Below are positions 54,218 through 62,336 of a stretch of DNA of 64,000 nucleotides, piece by piece. Below the pieces are notes generated by a model, which had not been told where the DNA came from, made no database searches, and saw nothing but the letters and a program-made list of their open reading frames with translations. The number at the start of each line of letters is the position of its first letter. The first letter of the stretch is position 1. The stretch is from Agromyces badenianii. GTDB taxonomy: Bacteria > Actinomycetota > Actinomycetes > Actinomycetales > Microbacteriaceae. Position numbers and translations under genes: made by a program. Where the stretch lies: NCBI RefSeq assembly GCF_003070885.1, contig NZ_CP028913.1:1302001-1366000 (forward strand), read 5' to 3'.

Positions 54218-54957
54218 ACCTCCTCTTCGACGGCATCGCCTGGGTGCTCGACCCCGCCAACTGGACCGGCGTCGGCAGCATTCCCGAGCGCATCGGCCAG
54301 CACCTCGCGATCTCGGCTGTCGTGCTCGCGATCGCCTCCCTCATCGCACTCCCGATCGGCGGGCTCGTCGGGCACACCGGTCGTGGCAAGGAGCTGGCGG
54401 TCATGGTCTCCGGCGGCCTCCGGGCGCTGCCGACCTTGGGCCTGCTCACACTCTTCGCGCTCTGGCTCGGCATCGGGCTGCAGGCGCCGATCGTCGCCCT
54501 CGTCATCCTCGCCTTGCCGCCCCTGCTCGCCGGGGCGTACTCGGGCCTCGAGAGCGTCGACCGTCGAACTGTCGATGCCGCCCGCTCCGTGGGCATGCGC
54601 GAGATCCAGATCATCGGCAAGGTCGAGCTTCCACTCGGCATGCCCATCGTGGTCGGCGGCATCCGCTCGGCGACATTGCAGATCATCGCGACGGCGACGC
54701 TCGCCGCCTACATCGCCGATGACGGGCTCGGCCGATTCATCTTCGCCGGACTGAAGACGCGCGACTACGCCGAGATGCTCGGCGGCTCGATCCTCGTGAT
54801 CCTCCTCGCCCTCGCGGTCGATGGCCTCTTCGCGATCACGCAACGTCTCGTCGTGCCCGCCGGCGTGCGCGTCACCCGAACCAGAGAGCTCCGCTCCCGG
54901 CCGGCCCGGCCTCGAGCGGTCGTGGGGCGACCCATCACCGAAGGGAATCGAGAATGA
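54214..54957 (+). CDS. osmoprotectant ABC transporter permease (OpuCD-like), second
   Basis: This is a permease of 247 residues with about six helices. The coupling loop is GLESVDRRTVDAARSVGMREIQIIGKVELPLGMPIVV, close in form to that of the first permease. ATG 54214 overlaps the preceding stop, and the stop overlaps the start of the binding protein by four bases, so all four genes are coupled. Confidence 0.92.
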   Translation: MNLLFDGIAWVLDPANWTGVGSIPERIGQHLAISAVVLAIASLIALPIGGLVGHTGRGKELAVMVSGGLRALPTLGLLTLFALWLGIGLQAPIVALVILALPPLLAGAYSGLESVDRRTVDAARSVGMREIQIIGKVELPLGMPIVVGGIRSATLQIIATATLAAYIADDGLGRFIFAGLKTRDYAEMLGGSILVILLALAVDGLFAITQRLVVPAGVRVTRTRELRSRPARPRAVVGRPITEGNRE

Positions 54958-55880
54958 ACACAGCAGGAAAAGGCCGGCTCGCCGCGTTGGCGGCAGTCGC
55001 GGTCGGGGCGACAGTGGCCCTGGCAGGGTGCGCGTCGGGCGATCCGCTGAACAGCGGATCGGGAACCGACAACGCATCGTCTGAGACGATCGTCGTCGGT
55101 TCGCAGGCCTACTACTCGAACGAGATCATCGCCGAGATCTACGCGCAGGCCCTCGAGGAGAACGGCTACACGGTCGACCGGCAATTCCAGATCGGCCAGC
55201 GCGAGGTCTACATCCCCGAGATCGAGGGCGGCGAGATCGACGTCTTCCCCGAGTACACGGGCAATCTGCTGCAGTACTACGTGCCCGACACGACCGCGAC
55301 GACGAGCGAGGATGTCTACGCCGAACTCGAGACGGCGCTGCCCGAGGGCCTTCGGGTGCTCGACCAGTCGGCGGCAACCGATCAGGACTCCTACAACGTC
55401 ACGAAGGAGTTCTCCGAGGCCAACGGCGTGACGAGCCTCGCCGACCTCGCGAAGGTGACGACTCCGCTGACGCTCGGCGGCAACTCAGAGCTCGCGACCC
55501 GTCCCTACGGGCCCGACGGGCTGAAAGAGGTCTACGGCGTGGAGGTCGGCTTCACTCCGATCGAAGACAGCGGCGGCCCGCTGACCATCAAGGCGCTCGA
55601 AGACGGCCAGGTGCAGCTCGTCAACATCTACAGCGCCAACCCCGCCATCGCGACGAGCGAGCTCGTGACCCTCGAAGACCCCGACGGGCTCTTCCTGGCG
55701 TCGAACGTCGTGCCGGTCGTCAGCGAGAAGGTCACCGACGAGATCGCCGAGATCATCAACACCGTGAGCGCCGCGCTCACGGCCGAAGACCTCGTCGCGC
55801 TCAACGCGCTGAGCGTCGACGAGCAGCAGTCGGCTGAGCAGATCGCGAAGGACTGGCTCGCCGAGAAGGAACTCTTCTAG
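54954..55880 (+). CDS. osmoprotectant-binding lipoprotein (OpuCC-like)
   Basis: The protein has 308 residues. The signal peptide ends in the lipobox VALAGCASG with the lipidated Cys near residue 26, a substrate for LspA. The OpuAC-type ligand domain includes ETIVVGSQAYYSNEIIAEIY, REVYIPEIEGGEIDVFPEYTG and YGVEVGFTPIEDSGGPLTIKAL. Aromatic residues Tyr and Phe in these segments could form the quaternary-ammonium cage. It is anchored outside the membrane and feeds the permeases. Its stop codon lies within a CTAG shared with the converging DedA stop. Confidence 0.93.
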   Translation: MNTAGKGRLAALAAVAVGATVALAGCASGDPLNSGSGTDNASSETIVVGSQAYYSNEIIAEIYAQALEENGYTVDRQFQIGQREVYIPEIEGGEIDVFPEYTGNLLQYYVPDTTATTSEDVYAELETALPEGLRVLDQSAATDQDSYNVTKEFSEANGVTSLADLAKVTTPLTLGGNSELATRPYGPDGLKEVYGVEVGFTPIEDSGGPLTIKALEDGQVQLVNIYSANPAIATSELVTLEDPDGLFLASNVVPVVSEKVTDEIAEIINTVSAALTAEDLVALNALSVDEQQSAEQIAKDWLAEKELF

Positions 55881-56692
55881 CAATTCGCGTCGAGATTCGA
55901 GGGGTCGGATGCTGCGGCATCCGGCCCTTCGTCATCGATCGGCACCGCGGAGGTCGCGCCATCCGGAACCGCGGCCGCGGGCGTCGTCGCCGACGGGGTC
56001 GTGGCATCCGGAACCGTCGCCGCGGGCGTCTCCGCTGTCTCATCGCGCACCGCGGTCGGGGTCATGTGCTTCGCCTCGGACCGGACCAGGAGCTTCTTCA
56101 CGCCCCATGCCACAAGCAGGAACACGGCGATGACCCCGACGAACAGATAGCCGGCCCAGTGCAGCTCACGGCTGAGTTCGCGGTAGCTGCCGGCGGCGAG
56201 CCACCCGACGGTGACGTAGGCGAAGGCCCAGATCACGCACGCCGGAACGGTCCAGGCCATGAACCTCCGGTACCGCATCGAGCTCATGCCGACCGTGAGG
56301 GGGATGAGCGAGTGCAGCACCGGCAGGAATCGCGAAATGAAGACGGCCGGGCCGCCGCGGCGATCGAGGTAGCGCTGCGCGCGAGTCCAGTGCTCGTCGC
56401 CGATCTTGCGGCCGACCCACGAACGGTGGATGTGGGGGCCGAACCAGCGCCCGAGGGCGAAGCCGATGCTCTCGCCGATGAGGGCGCCGATGATGACCGT
56501 GATCGTGAGCGCGAAGTACTCGACGAGCCCGCCGACGGCGGTGGACGCCACGATCACGATCGTGTCGCCCGGCACGACGAGGCCGATCAGCACCGAGGTC
56601 TCGAGCATCATGCCGAGTCCGGCGAGCAGGGTGCGCGCGACCGGGTCGACGGCCTGGACGGTGTCGAGGATCCAATCGAGGATCTCGTTCAT
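55877..56692 (-). CDS. DedA-family membrane protein
   Basis: The protein has 271 residues with about five hydrophobic spans. The DedA motifs are present: ETSVLIGLVVPGDTIVIVAS, GESIGFALGRWFG, and the FISRFLPVLHSLIPLTVGMSSMRYRRF block with the key Arg and Gly. Family members flip undecaprenyl phosphate or phospholipids and keep the proton gradient. The last ~55 residues form a Thr/Ala/Pro-rich cytoplasmic tail with internal repeats. The ATG at 56692 is preceded at 6 bases by TACGCT. Confidence 0.92.
   Translation of the reverse strand: MNEILDWILDTVQAVDPVARTLLAGLGMMLETSVLIGLVVPGDTIVIVASTAVGGLVEYFALTITVIIGALIGESIGFALGRWFGPHIHRSWVGRKIGDEHWTRAQRYLDRRGGPAVFISRFLPVLHSLIPLTVGMSSMRYRRFMAWTVPACVIWAFAYVTVGWLAAGSYRELSRELHWAGYLFVGVIAVFLLVAWGVKKLLVRSEAKHMTPTAVRDETAETPAATVPDATTPSATTPAAAVPDGATSAVPIDDEGPDAAASDPSNLDANC
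55961..56030. repeat. 25-base direct repeat within the DedA tail
   Basis: Positions 55961-55985 recur at 56006-56030 with two mismatches, 45 bases (15 codons) apart. They encode the repeated Ala-Ala-Val-Pro-Asp / Ala-Thr-Val-Pro-Asp segments of the tail. Confidence 0.7.
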
Positions 56693-56698
56693 CGTTCG

Positions 56699-56704
56699 AG
56701 CGTA
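56699..56704 (-). promoter_or_regulatory. minus-10 element TACGCT of the DedA gene
   Basis: TACGCT on the minus strand ends 6 bases before ATG 56692. The 132-base gap to the M56 gene shows nothing else recognisable. Confidence 0.45.
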
Positions 56705-56824
56705 GCGAGGAGCGCTGGACCGCCACATCAGACTTCGGGGTGATTCTCGCGGGCTCGCGACGATACCGGGGTCGGGGTCGCCACCGAAGTCGGGCGACCG
56801 CTCAGGCGTGTCGTGCCGCGAGGC

Positions 56825-57775
56825 CTAGGCGATCGGGCCGAGCGTCGCGAGGAGCGAGACGATCGGAACCGCGACGATGAGGGCCGCCGCCCAGGCCACC
56901 ATTGCCCGGTTTGCGACGTTCGGGTGATCGTCGACGTCGCCGGGCCCGCCGAGGCGAGCGAGACGGGCCTCGAGCATCGCGGCGTCGGGGATCACCCCGC
57001 CGGAATCGGCGTACGCTCCGGGCTCGCCGCCGCTGCCGACCTGGAGCATCGCCCGCCGGAGCGCATCGTCACTGGCGACGCGACGGGCCTGGTCGTCGGC
57101 GAGCATCTCGGCGAGCAGCGCAACGGAGCGCTCGGCACGGTTCGCGATCGGGAACCAGGGCAGCGCGCTGTGCCAGGCGCGGAACGCGAGGAGCACCAGA
57201 TGATGGAGCTGATCGAGGTGCGCCCGCTCATGGGCGATGACGGCGCGCAGCTCGGGCTCGTCGAGCACGTCGACCAGTCCGTTGGTGAGCACGGTCGCAG
57301 TGCGGATGCCGGGCACGCAGTACGCGAGCGGGATCGGATGCGCGAGCACCCGGGTTCGCGGCTGTCCGGGCATCGGATCGCCGAGGATGGCGATGAGCTG
57401 GTGCTGGCGGCGCCGCTCGCGCTCGGCCTGCACGGCGGTGAGTGCCAGGTTGAGCGCGAGGTGGGCGGCCAGTCCGGCGGCGAGGGTGAGTGCGGCGATG
57501 TGGATCACGCCGAATGCCGGCGGGATGTCACCCTCGACGAGGTGGGGGAGCAGGGCGCGCGCGGCACCGAGGAGCGAGCCGGCCGGCGACGCGCCGAACA
57601 CCAGCAGCGAGCCGATCATCGCGAGCCCGCCGCCCAGGCCGATCGCCTGCCAGAGGGCGAGCGCGATCGCCGGAGACCGTGATGGCCAGAGCGCCCGTGA
57701 CAACGCCAGGGGGACCGGCCAGGCGAGCAGGAGGGCGAATCCGCCGAGCAGAGCGGCGACCGCGAGCATCGTCAA
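56825..57775 (-). CDS. M56-family membrane metallopeptidase (BlaR1-like)
   Basis: The protein has 316 residues. Several membrane helices flank a zinc site HExxH in AVIAHERAHLDQLHHL at about residue 179, the M56 signature. The preceding VPGIRTATVLTNGLVDVLDE is also conserved. Staphylococcal BlaR1/MecR1 have an extra C-terminal penicillin-binding sensor. Here the chain ends without one, so the signal is unlikely to be read through a beta-lactam sensor domain. Its likely job is to cleave or cause loss of the BlaI-type repressor encoded four bases upstream in overlap. Confidence 0.9.
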   Translation of the reverse strand: MTMLAVAALLGGFALLLAWPVPLALSRALWPSRSPAIALALWQAIGLGGGLAMIGSLLVFGASPAGSLLGAARALLPHLVEGDIPPAFGVIHIAALTLAAGLAAHLALNLALTAVQAERERRRQHQLIAILGDPMPGQPRTRVLAHPIPLAYCVPGIRTATVLTNGLVDVLDEPELRAVIAHERAHLDQLHHLVLLAFRAWHSALPWFPIANRAERSVALLAEMLADDQARRVASDDALRRAMLQVGSGGEPGAYADSGGVIPDAAMLEARLARLGGPGDVDDHPNVANRAMVAWAAALIVAVPIVSLLATLGPIA

Positions 57776-58146
57776 GGCCGGGAGAGCTCGTCGAGGAGGC
57801 GCCGCAGCGTCGCGGCCTCACCACTGCTCACGGTGCCGACGAAGCGTGCGAGCGCCGCATCGCGGTCGCTCGAACGGTCGAGCACCTCGTGCATGAGTTC
57901 GGCGGTGTGCTCTTCCCGCGTGAGGAGCGCTCGATAGCGATGCGGCCGAGTGTCTCGTGTCCGCGTCACGAATCCTTTGCGCTCGAGGCGCGACAGGACC
58001 GTGAGCACCGTGGTGGTGGCGACGGCGCGCCCGGGTTCGCCGTCGCTGAGTGCGAGTGCGTCGCGAAGTTCGTTCGCTGTGAGATTGGCGTCGCGCGACC
58101 AGAGCACCTCCATCACGGAGCGCTCCAGATCGCCGAGACTCGCCAT
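57772..58146 (-). CDS. blaI: BlaI/MecI/CopY-family repressor
   Basis: The protein has 124 residues. The winged helix is LGDLERSVMEVLWSRDANLTANELRDAL, then TVLTVLSRLERKGFVTRTRDTRPHRY. The C-terminal dimer helices include EEHTAELMHEVLDRSSDRDAALARF and ATLRRLLDELS, the usual cleavage region. It binds TACN-type dyads as a dimer. Two perfect dyads lie between it and cydA. TAGTCT (58153-58158) ends 6 bases before ATG 58146. It overlaps the M56 gene by four bases, giving the classic repressor-peptidase pair. Mycobacterial BlaI (Rv1846c) controls respiration and ATP synthase genes as well as beta-lactamase. Confidence 0.93.
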   Translation of the reverse strand: MASLGDLERSVMEVLWSRDANLTANELRDALALSDGEPGRAVATTTVLTVLSRLERKGFVTRTRDTRPHRYRALLTREEHTAELMHEVLDRSSDRDAALARFVGTVSSGEAATLRRLLDELSRP

Positions 58147-58152
58147 GCTTCA

Positions 58153-58158
58153 AGACTA
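58153..58158 (-). promoter_or_regulatory. minus-10 element TAGTCT of blaI
   Basis: TAGTCT on the minus strand ends 6 bases before ATG 58146. A 17-base spacer would place the minus-35 region at 58176-58181, inside the first BlaI-type dyad. Confidence 0.45.
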
Positions 58159-58176
58159 CCGCCGATGGGCCAAATG

Positions 58177-58193
58177 TTCTACGCTCGGTAGAA
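58177..58193. promoter_or_regulatory. BlaI-type operator 1
   Basis: TTCTAC-N5-GTAGAA is a perfect dyad with 6-base arms. It resembles the TAC-N-GTA core of BlaI/MecI and mycobacterial BlaI sites and covers the expected minus-35 region of blaI. Confidence 0.75.
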
Positions 58194-58197
58194 GTAG

Positions 58198-58216
58198 GTT
58201 CTACCGCGTGTAGAAC
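58198..58216. promoter_or_regulatory. BlaI-type operator 2
   Basis: GTTCTAC-N5-GTAGAAC is a perfect dyad with 7-base arms. It is centred 22 bases (about two helical turns) from operator 1 and 42 bases before the cydA start, so it lies in the cyd promoter or leader. Confidence 0.78.
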
Positions 58217-58257
58217 GAATGAAGATCACGACGCGATCGCGTGTGAAAGGGGCATCC

Positions 58258-59670
58258 GTGAACGAGCTGCTGGACCCGCTGCTCCTCGCCAGATGGCAGT
58301 TCGGACTCACCACCGTCTACCACTTCCTGTTCGTGCCGATCACGATCGGCCTCGCGACCTCGGCGGCCATCTTCCAGACCGCGTGGTACCGCACCGGCAA
58401 GCTCGAGTACCTGCGCATCACGCGCTTCTTCGGCACGATCTTCCTCATCAACTTCGCCATGGGCGTTGTGACGGGCATCGTCCAGGAGTTCCAGTTCGGC
58501 ATGAACTGGTCGGAGTACTCGCGCTTCGTCGGCGACGTCTTCGGTGCACCGCTCGCCCTCGAAGGGCTGCTCGCGTTCTTCCTCGAGGCGACCTTCATCG
58601 GCATCTGGATCTTCGGCTGGAATCGCCTGCCGAGGGGGCTGCACCTCGCGAGCATCTGGATCGTCGCGGTCGGCACGATCCTGTCGGCGTACTTCATCAT
58701 CGCCGCGAACGCGTTCATGCAGAACCCGGTCGGTTTCCAGATCAACGAGGAACGCGGGCGTGCCGAGCTGGTCGACATCTGGGCGCTCCTGACGAACCCC
58801 GTGGCGCTCGCGGCATTTCCGCACACGATCGCGGCGAGCTTCATGGTCGGCGCCGGTCTCATCATCTCGGCCGCGGCGTGGCACCTCGCTCGCAATCAGC
58901 ACCTCGACACGATGCGGCCCGCCCTGAAGTTCGGCCTGTGGATGATGGTGGTGTCGGGTGTGCTCACCGTCGTCTTCGGCGACCAGCTGAGCCTCGCGAT
59001 GGTCGCGACGCAGCCCATGAAGATGGCCGCTGCCGAAGCCGCCTTCGACACGGTGTGCGGCGCTGACGCCTCCTTCTCGCTCTTCACCCTCGGCACGCCA
59101 GACGGATCCAGCGAGCTCTTCTCGATTCGGGTGCCGTACCTGCTTTCGCTGCTCTCGACACACAGCTTCGACGGGTGCGTCGAGGGCATCAACGACCTCC
59201 GGGCCCAGTATCAGGAGCTCTTCGGCCCCGGTGACTACACGCCGATCCTCTGGGTGACGTACTGGTCGTTCCGCTGGATGATGGGCCTCGGGTTCCTGCA
59301 CATCTTCGTGGCGCTCGTGGGCCTGTGGCTCACCCGCAAGGGTCGCATGCCGAAGCAGGCATGGGTGTGGAAGGCCGCGGTCTGGAGCTTCCCGCTCTCG
59401 CTCGCCGCGATGATCGTCGGCTGGGTGTTCACCGAGATGGGCCGGCAGCCCTGGATCGTCTTCAGCCAGCTCTTCACCGAATCCGCGGTGTCGCCGAACG
59501 TCTCGGGTCTCGATGTGCTCATCTCGCTCGTCGCCTTCACCCTGATCTACGGCGCACTGGCCGTCGTCGAGTTCAAACTCATCATCCGCGCGGTCAAGCA
59601 GGGCCCACCGGAACTCGCGGAACCCGACCCCGAGACGGGGCGCGTCGAACAACCCACCACGGTGTACTAG
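58258..59670 (+). CDS. cydA: cytochrome bd ubiquinol/menaquinol oxidase subunit I
   Basis: The protein has 470 residues with about nine helices. His22 in TTVYHFLFVPITIG is the expected haem ligand. FFLEATFIGIWIFGWNRLPRG and TEMGRQPWIVF are strongly conserved. The quinol (Q) loop is of the short type. It oxidises quinol and reduces oxygen with high affinity. GTG 58258 was chosen because AAAGGGG lies 6 bases before it; ATG 58219 has no ribosome site and would add 13 basic residues. The region upstream carries two BlaI-type dyads. Confidence 0.96.
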   Translation: MNELLDPLLLARWQFGLTTVYHFLFVPITIGLATSAAIFQTAWYRTGKLEYLRITRFFGTIFLINFAMGVVTGIVQEFQFGMNWSEYSRFVGDVFGAPLALEGLLAFFLEATFIGIWIFGWNRLPRGLHLASIWIVAVGTILSAYFIIAANAFMQNPVGFQINEERGRAELVDIWALLTNPVALAAFPHTIAASFMVGAGLIISAAAWHLARNQHLDTMRPALKFGLWMMVVSGVLTVVFGDQLSLAMVATQPMKMAAAEAAFDTVCGADASFSLFTLGTPDGSSELFSIRVPYLLSLLSTHSFDGCVEGINDLRAQYQELFGPGDYTPILWVTYWSFRWMMGLGFLHIFVALVGLWLTRKGRMPKQAWVWKAAVWSFPLSLAAMIVGWVFTEMGRQPWIVFSQLFTESAVSPNVSGLDVLISLVAFTLIYGALAVVEFKLIIRAVKQGPPELAEPDPETGRVEQPTTVY

Positions 59671-59683
59671 GAGGAATGCACAC

Positions 59684-60688
59684 ATGGATCTCTCGGTGCT
59701 CTGGTTCTGGATCGTCGCCTTCCTGTTCGTCGGCTACTTCGTGCTCGACGGGTTCGACTTCGGCGTCGGCATGTCCCTGCCGTTCCTCGGCAGGGACGAG
59801 ACCGACCGTCGCGTGCTGATCAACACGATCGGCCCCGTTTGGGACCTCAACGAGACCTGGGTGATCGTCGCGGGAGCCTCTCTCTTCGCGGCGTTTCCCG
59901 AGTGGTACGCGACGCTCTTCTCGGGGTTCTATCTCGCCCTCCTCCTGATCCTGCTCGCGCTCATCGCCCGCGGCGTCTCCTTCGAGTACCGGCACCAGCG
60001 CCCTGAAGCGGCGTGGAAGCGACGCTTCGACTGGATGATCATCGTGGGCAGCGCCGTGCCGGCGCTCCTCTGGGGCGTCGCATTCGCCAACATCGTGCAG
60101 GGCGTGCCGCTCGATGCCGACTACAACTACATCGGCAGCTTCTTCGATCTGCTGAACCCGTACGCGCTGCTCGGCGGCGCCACGACGCTGCTCCTGTTCT
60201 TCACGCACGGCGTCGTGTTCGTCGCCCTGAAGACCGAGGGCGACATCCGCGATCGGGCGCGGGCGCTCGCGACCAGGGCCGGCGCCATCACCGTGGTCGT
60301 CGCGGCGTCCTTCCTCGTGTGGACCGGCTTCGCATTCGGATCGGGCTGGTTCTGGATCCTCGCCGCCGTCGCCGCGGTCGCGCTCATCGGCTCCTGGCTG
60401 GCGAACGTTCGCGGAGCGGAGGGCTGGGCGTTCGTGCTGATGGCCGTCACGATCGCGGCCGCCGTGTTCGCGCTGTTCGCCTCGCTCTTCCCCGACGTCA
60501 TGCCGGCCTCGAACGATCCCGCGAACAGCCTGACGATCGCCAATGCCTCCTCGACGCCGTACACGCTCACGGTGATGACCTGGACCGCGGTGATCTTCCT
60601 CCCGCTGATCCTCGCGTACCAGGGCTGGACCTACTGGATCTTCCGCAAGCGCGTGACGCGCACGCACATCGAGGCGGCGGCGCACTGA
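59684..60688 (+). CDS. cydB: cytochrome bd oxidase subunit II
   Basis: The protein has 334 residues with about eight membrane helices. The N-terminal block LWFWIVAFLFVGYFVLDGFDFGVGM and NTIGPVWDLNETWVIVAGASLFAAFP are hallmarks of CydB. It pairs with CydA and helps bind haem d. The ATG follows TAGGAGG, which includes the cydA stop. CydD starts one base after its stop, so the operon is compact. Confidence 0.96.
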   Translation: MDLSVLWFWIVAFLFVGYFVLDGFDFGVGMSLPFLGRDETDRRVLINTIGPVWDLNETWVIVAGASLFAAFPEWYATLFSGFYLALLLILLALIARGVSFEYRHQRPEAAWKRRFDWMIIVGSAVPALLWGVAFANIVQGVPLDADYNYIGSFFDLLNPYALLGGATTLLLFFTHGVVFVALKTEGDIRDRARALATRAGAITVVVAASFLVWTGFAFGSGWFWILAAVAAVALIGSWLANVRGAEGWAFVLMAVTIAAAVFALFASLFPDVMPASNDPANSLTIANASSTPYTLTVMTWTAVIFLPLILAYQGWTYWIFRKRVTRTHIEAAAH

Positions 60689-60689
60689 C

Positions 60690-62336
60690 GTGAAACCCCT
60701 CGATCCGAGGCTCGTGCGCCGTTCGCGTGCGGCTCGTCGGTTCCTGCTCGCGGGAGGTGCGCTCGCGTTCGTCCAGGCGCTCGCGATCATCGCGTTCGCC
60801 TGGGCGCTCGCGACGCTCGTCGCCGGGATCATCGACGGGATGGACTGGCCCGAGGCGACGCTGCCGCTCATCGTGCTCGCCGCCGCGGTCTCGGTTCGCG
60901 CCCTCGCCGCCTGGCTCTGGGAGTGGACCGGGTCGGCCGGTGCGATGCGCGTGAAGGGCGAGTTGCGCGCTGAACTGCTCGCCGCGATCGAGCGACGCCC
61001 CGGCGGCCTTCCCGGATTCCCGACCGCTCGGATCGCCACGCTGCTCGGTCCGGGGCTCGACGCGCTCGACGAGTACTTCGGGCGATACCTGCCGCAGCTC
61101 GTGCTCACCGTGGTCGCGACGCCGCTCCTCATCGCGGCCGCCTGGCTCTCCGACTGGCTCTCCGGGCTGATCCTCGTGATCGTGCTGCCGCTCATCCCCG
61201 TCTTCATGGCACTCATCGGCATGGCGACCGAGGTCGTGCAGCGTCGCCAGTGGTCGAGCCTGCAGTCGCTGTCACGCGGGTTCCTCGAGGTCGTCGGCGG
61301 TCTGTCGACGCTCATGCTCTACGGCCGCGCCGAGCGGCAGACCGGGCGCATCCGCCAGGTGACCGACGACTACCGCGTGCACACGATGAAGGTGCTGCGC
61401 GTCACGTTCCTCTCCGGCTTCACCCTCGAGCTCGCGGCGAGCCTCTCGGTGGCGCTCGTCGCCGTGTCGATCGGGCTGCGGCTCGTCGCCGGCGACATGA
61501 CGCTCGCGGCGGGGCTCCTCGTGCTCGTTCTCGCCCCCGAGGTGTTCCTGCCGCTGCGGAACGTCGGCGCGGCGTTCCACGCGTCCGCAGAGGGCGTCGA
61601 GGCGTCCCGTGATGCCTTCGACCTGTTCGAGGCGGCGGATGCCCCGGTGAGCGAGCAGCAGACGAGGCGCGGGTCGTCCGCTCCCTCGGCGGCCGGCGCG
61701 GGCTTGCAGGTTCGGGGCCTCGGCGTGCGCCTCGACGATCGTGAGATCGTCAGGGAGCTGAGCTTCGACGCCGGGCCGGGGGAGATCCTCGCTCTCGCCG
61801 GGGAGAGCGGTGCCGGCAAGTCCAGCGTGCTCCGGGCGCTGCTCGGTTTCGTGCCGGCCTCGGGCGACGTCACGCTGGGCGGTGCGCCATTCGACGCGGC
61901 GGCGCGACCGTCGGATCGGGCCGAAGTCGCGTGGGCAGGACAATCGCCGACGCTGCTGGCGGGAACCATCGCCGCGAATGTGCGGCTCGGCGACGAGCAC
62001 GCGGGTCCGGCCGTGCTCACCGAGGCGCTCCGGCTCGGCGGCGTCGACCTCGCTGCCGAGCTCGAGCTCGGCGCGGGCGGTTCAGGTCTGTCGGGAGGAC
62101 AGGCGCAACGAGTTGCGACGGCCCGGGCCATCCACCGCCTGCTCGCCCGCGACGCACCGCTGCTGCTGCTCGACGAACCCAGCTCGGCACTCGACGAACG
62201 ACGGGAGGCCGAACTCGTCGGGCACCTGCGTGAGCTCGCCGCTCAGGGGCGCACGATCGTCGTCGCCACCCACCGTCCGGCTCTCCTCGACGCGGCCGAC
62301 CGCGTCGTGTCGCTGACGGCGGTGGCGCATGTCTGA
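60690..62336 (+). CDS. cydD: CydD: thiol/haem ABC exporter subunit for cytochrome bd assembly
   Basis: The protein has 548 residues. Six membrane helices form an exporter half (residues ~20-310), followed by the ATPase: Walker A AGESGAGKSSVLRALLG, signature GLSGGQAQRVATARA, Walker B LLLLDEPSSALDE. With CydC it exports glutathione/cysteine-type thiols or handles haem and is needed to assemble cytochrome bd. The start is GTG 60690. It overlaps cydC by eight bases. Confidence 0.95.
   Translation: MKPLDPRLVRRSRAARRFLLAGGALAFVQALAIIAFAWALATLVAGIIDGMDWPEATLPLIVLAAAVSVRALAAWLWEWTGSAGAMRVKGELRAELLAAIERRPGGLPGFPTARIATLLGPGLDALDEYFGRYLPQLVLTVVATPLLIAAAWLSDWLSGLILVIVLPLIPVFMALIGMATEVVQRRQWSSLQSLSRGFLEVVGGLSTLMLYGRAERQTGRIRQVTDDYRVHTMKVLRVTFLSGFTLELAASLSVALVAVSIGLRLVAGDMTLAAGLLVLVLAPEVFLPLRNVGAAFHASAEGVEASRDAFDLFEAADAPVSEQQTRRGSSAPSAAGAGLQVRGLGVRLDDREIVRELSFDAGPGEILALAGESGAGKSSVLRALLGFVPASGDVTLGGAPFDAAARPSDRAEVAWAGQSPTLLAGTIAANVRLGDEHAGPAVLTEALRLGGVDLAAELELGAGGSGLSGGQAQRVATARAIHRLLARDAPLLLLDEPSSALDERREAELVGHLRELAAQGRTIVVATHRPALLDAADRVVSLTAVAHV

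Noticed and set aside
56825..58146. Beta-lactam resistance module
   Set aside because: A BlaI-type repressor and M56 peptidase are present, but there is no beta-lactamase and no penicillin-binding sensor domain. The neighbouring target is cytochrome bd.
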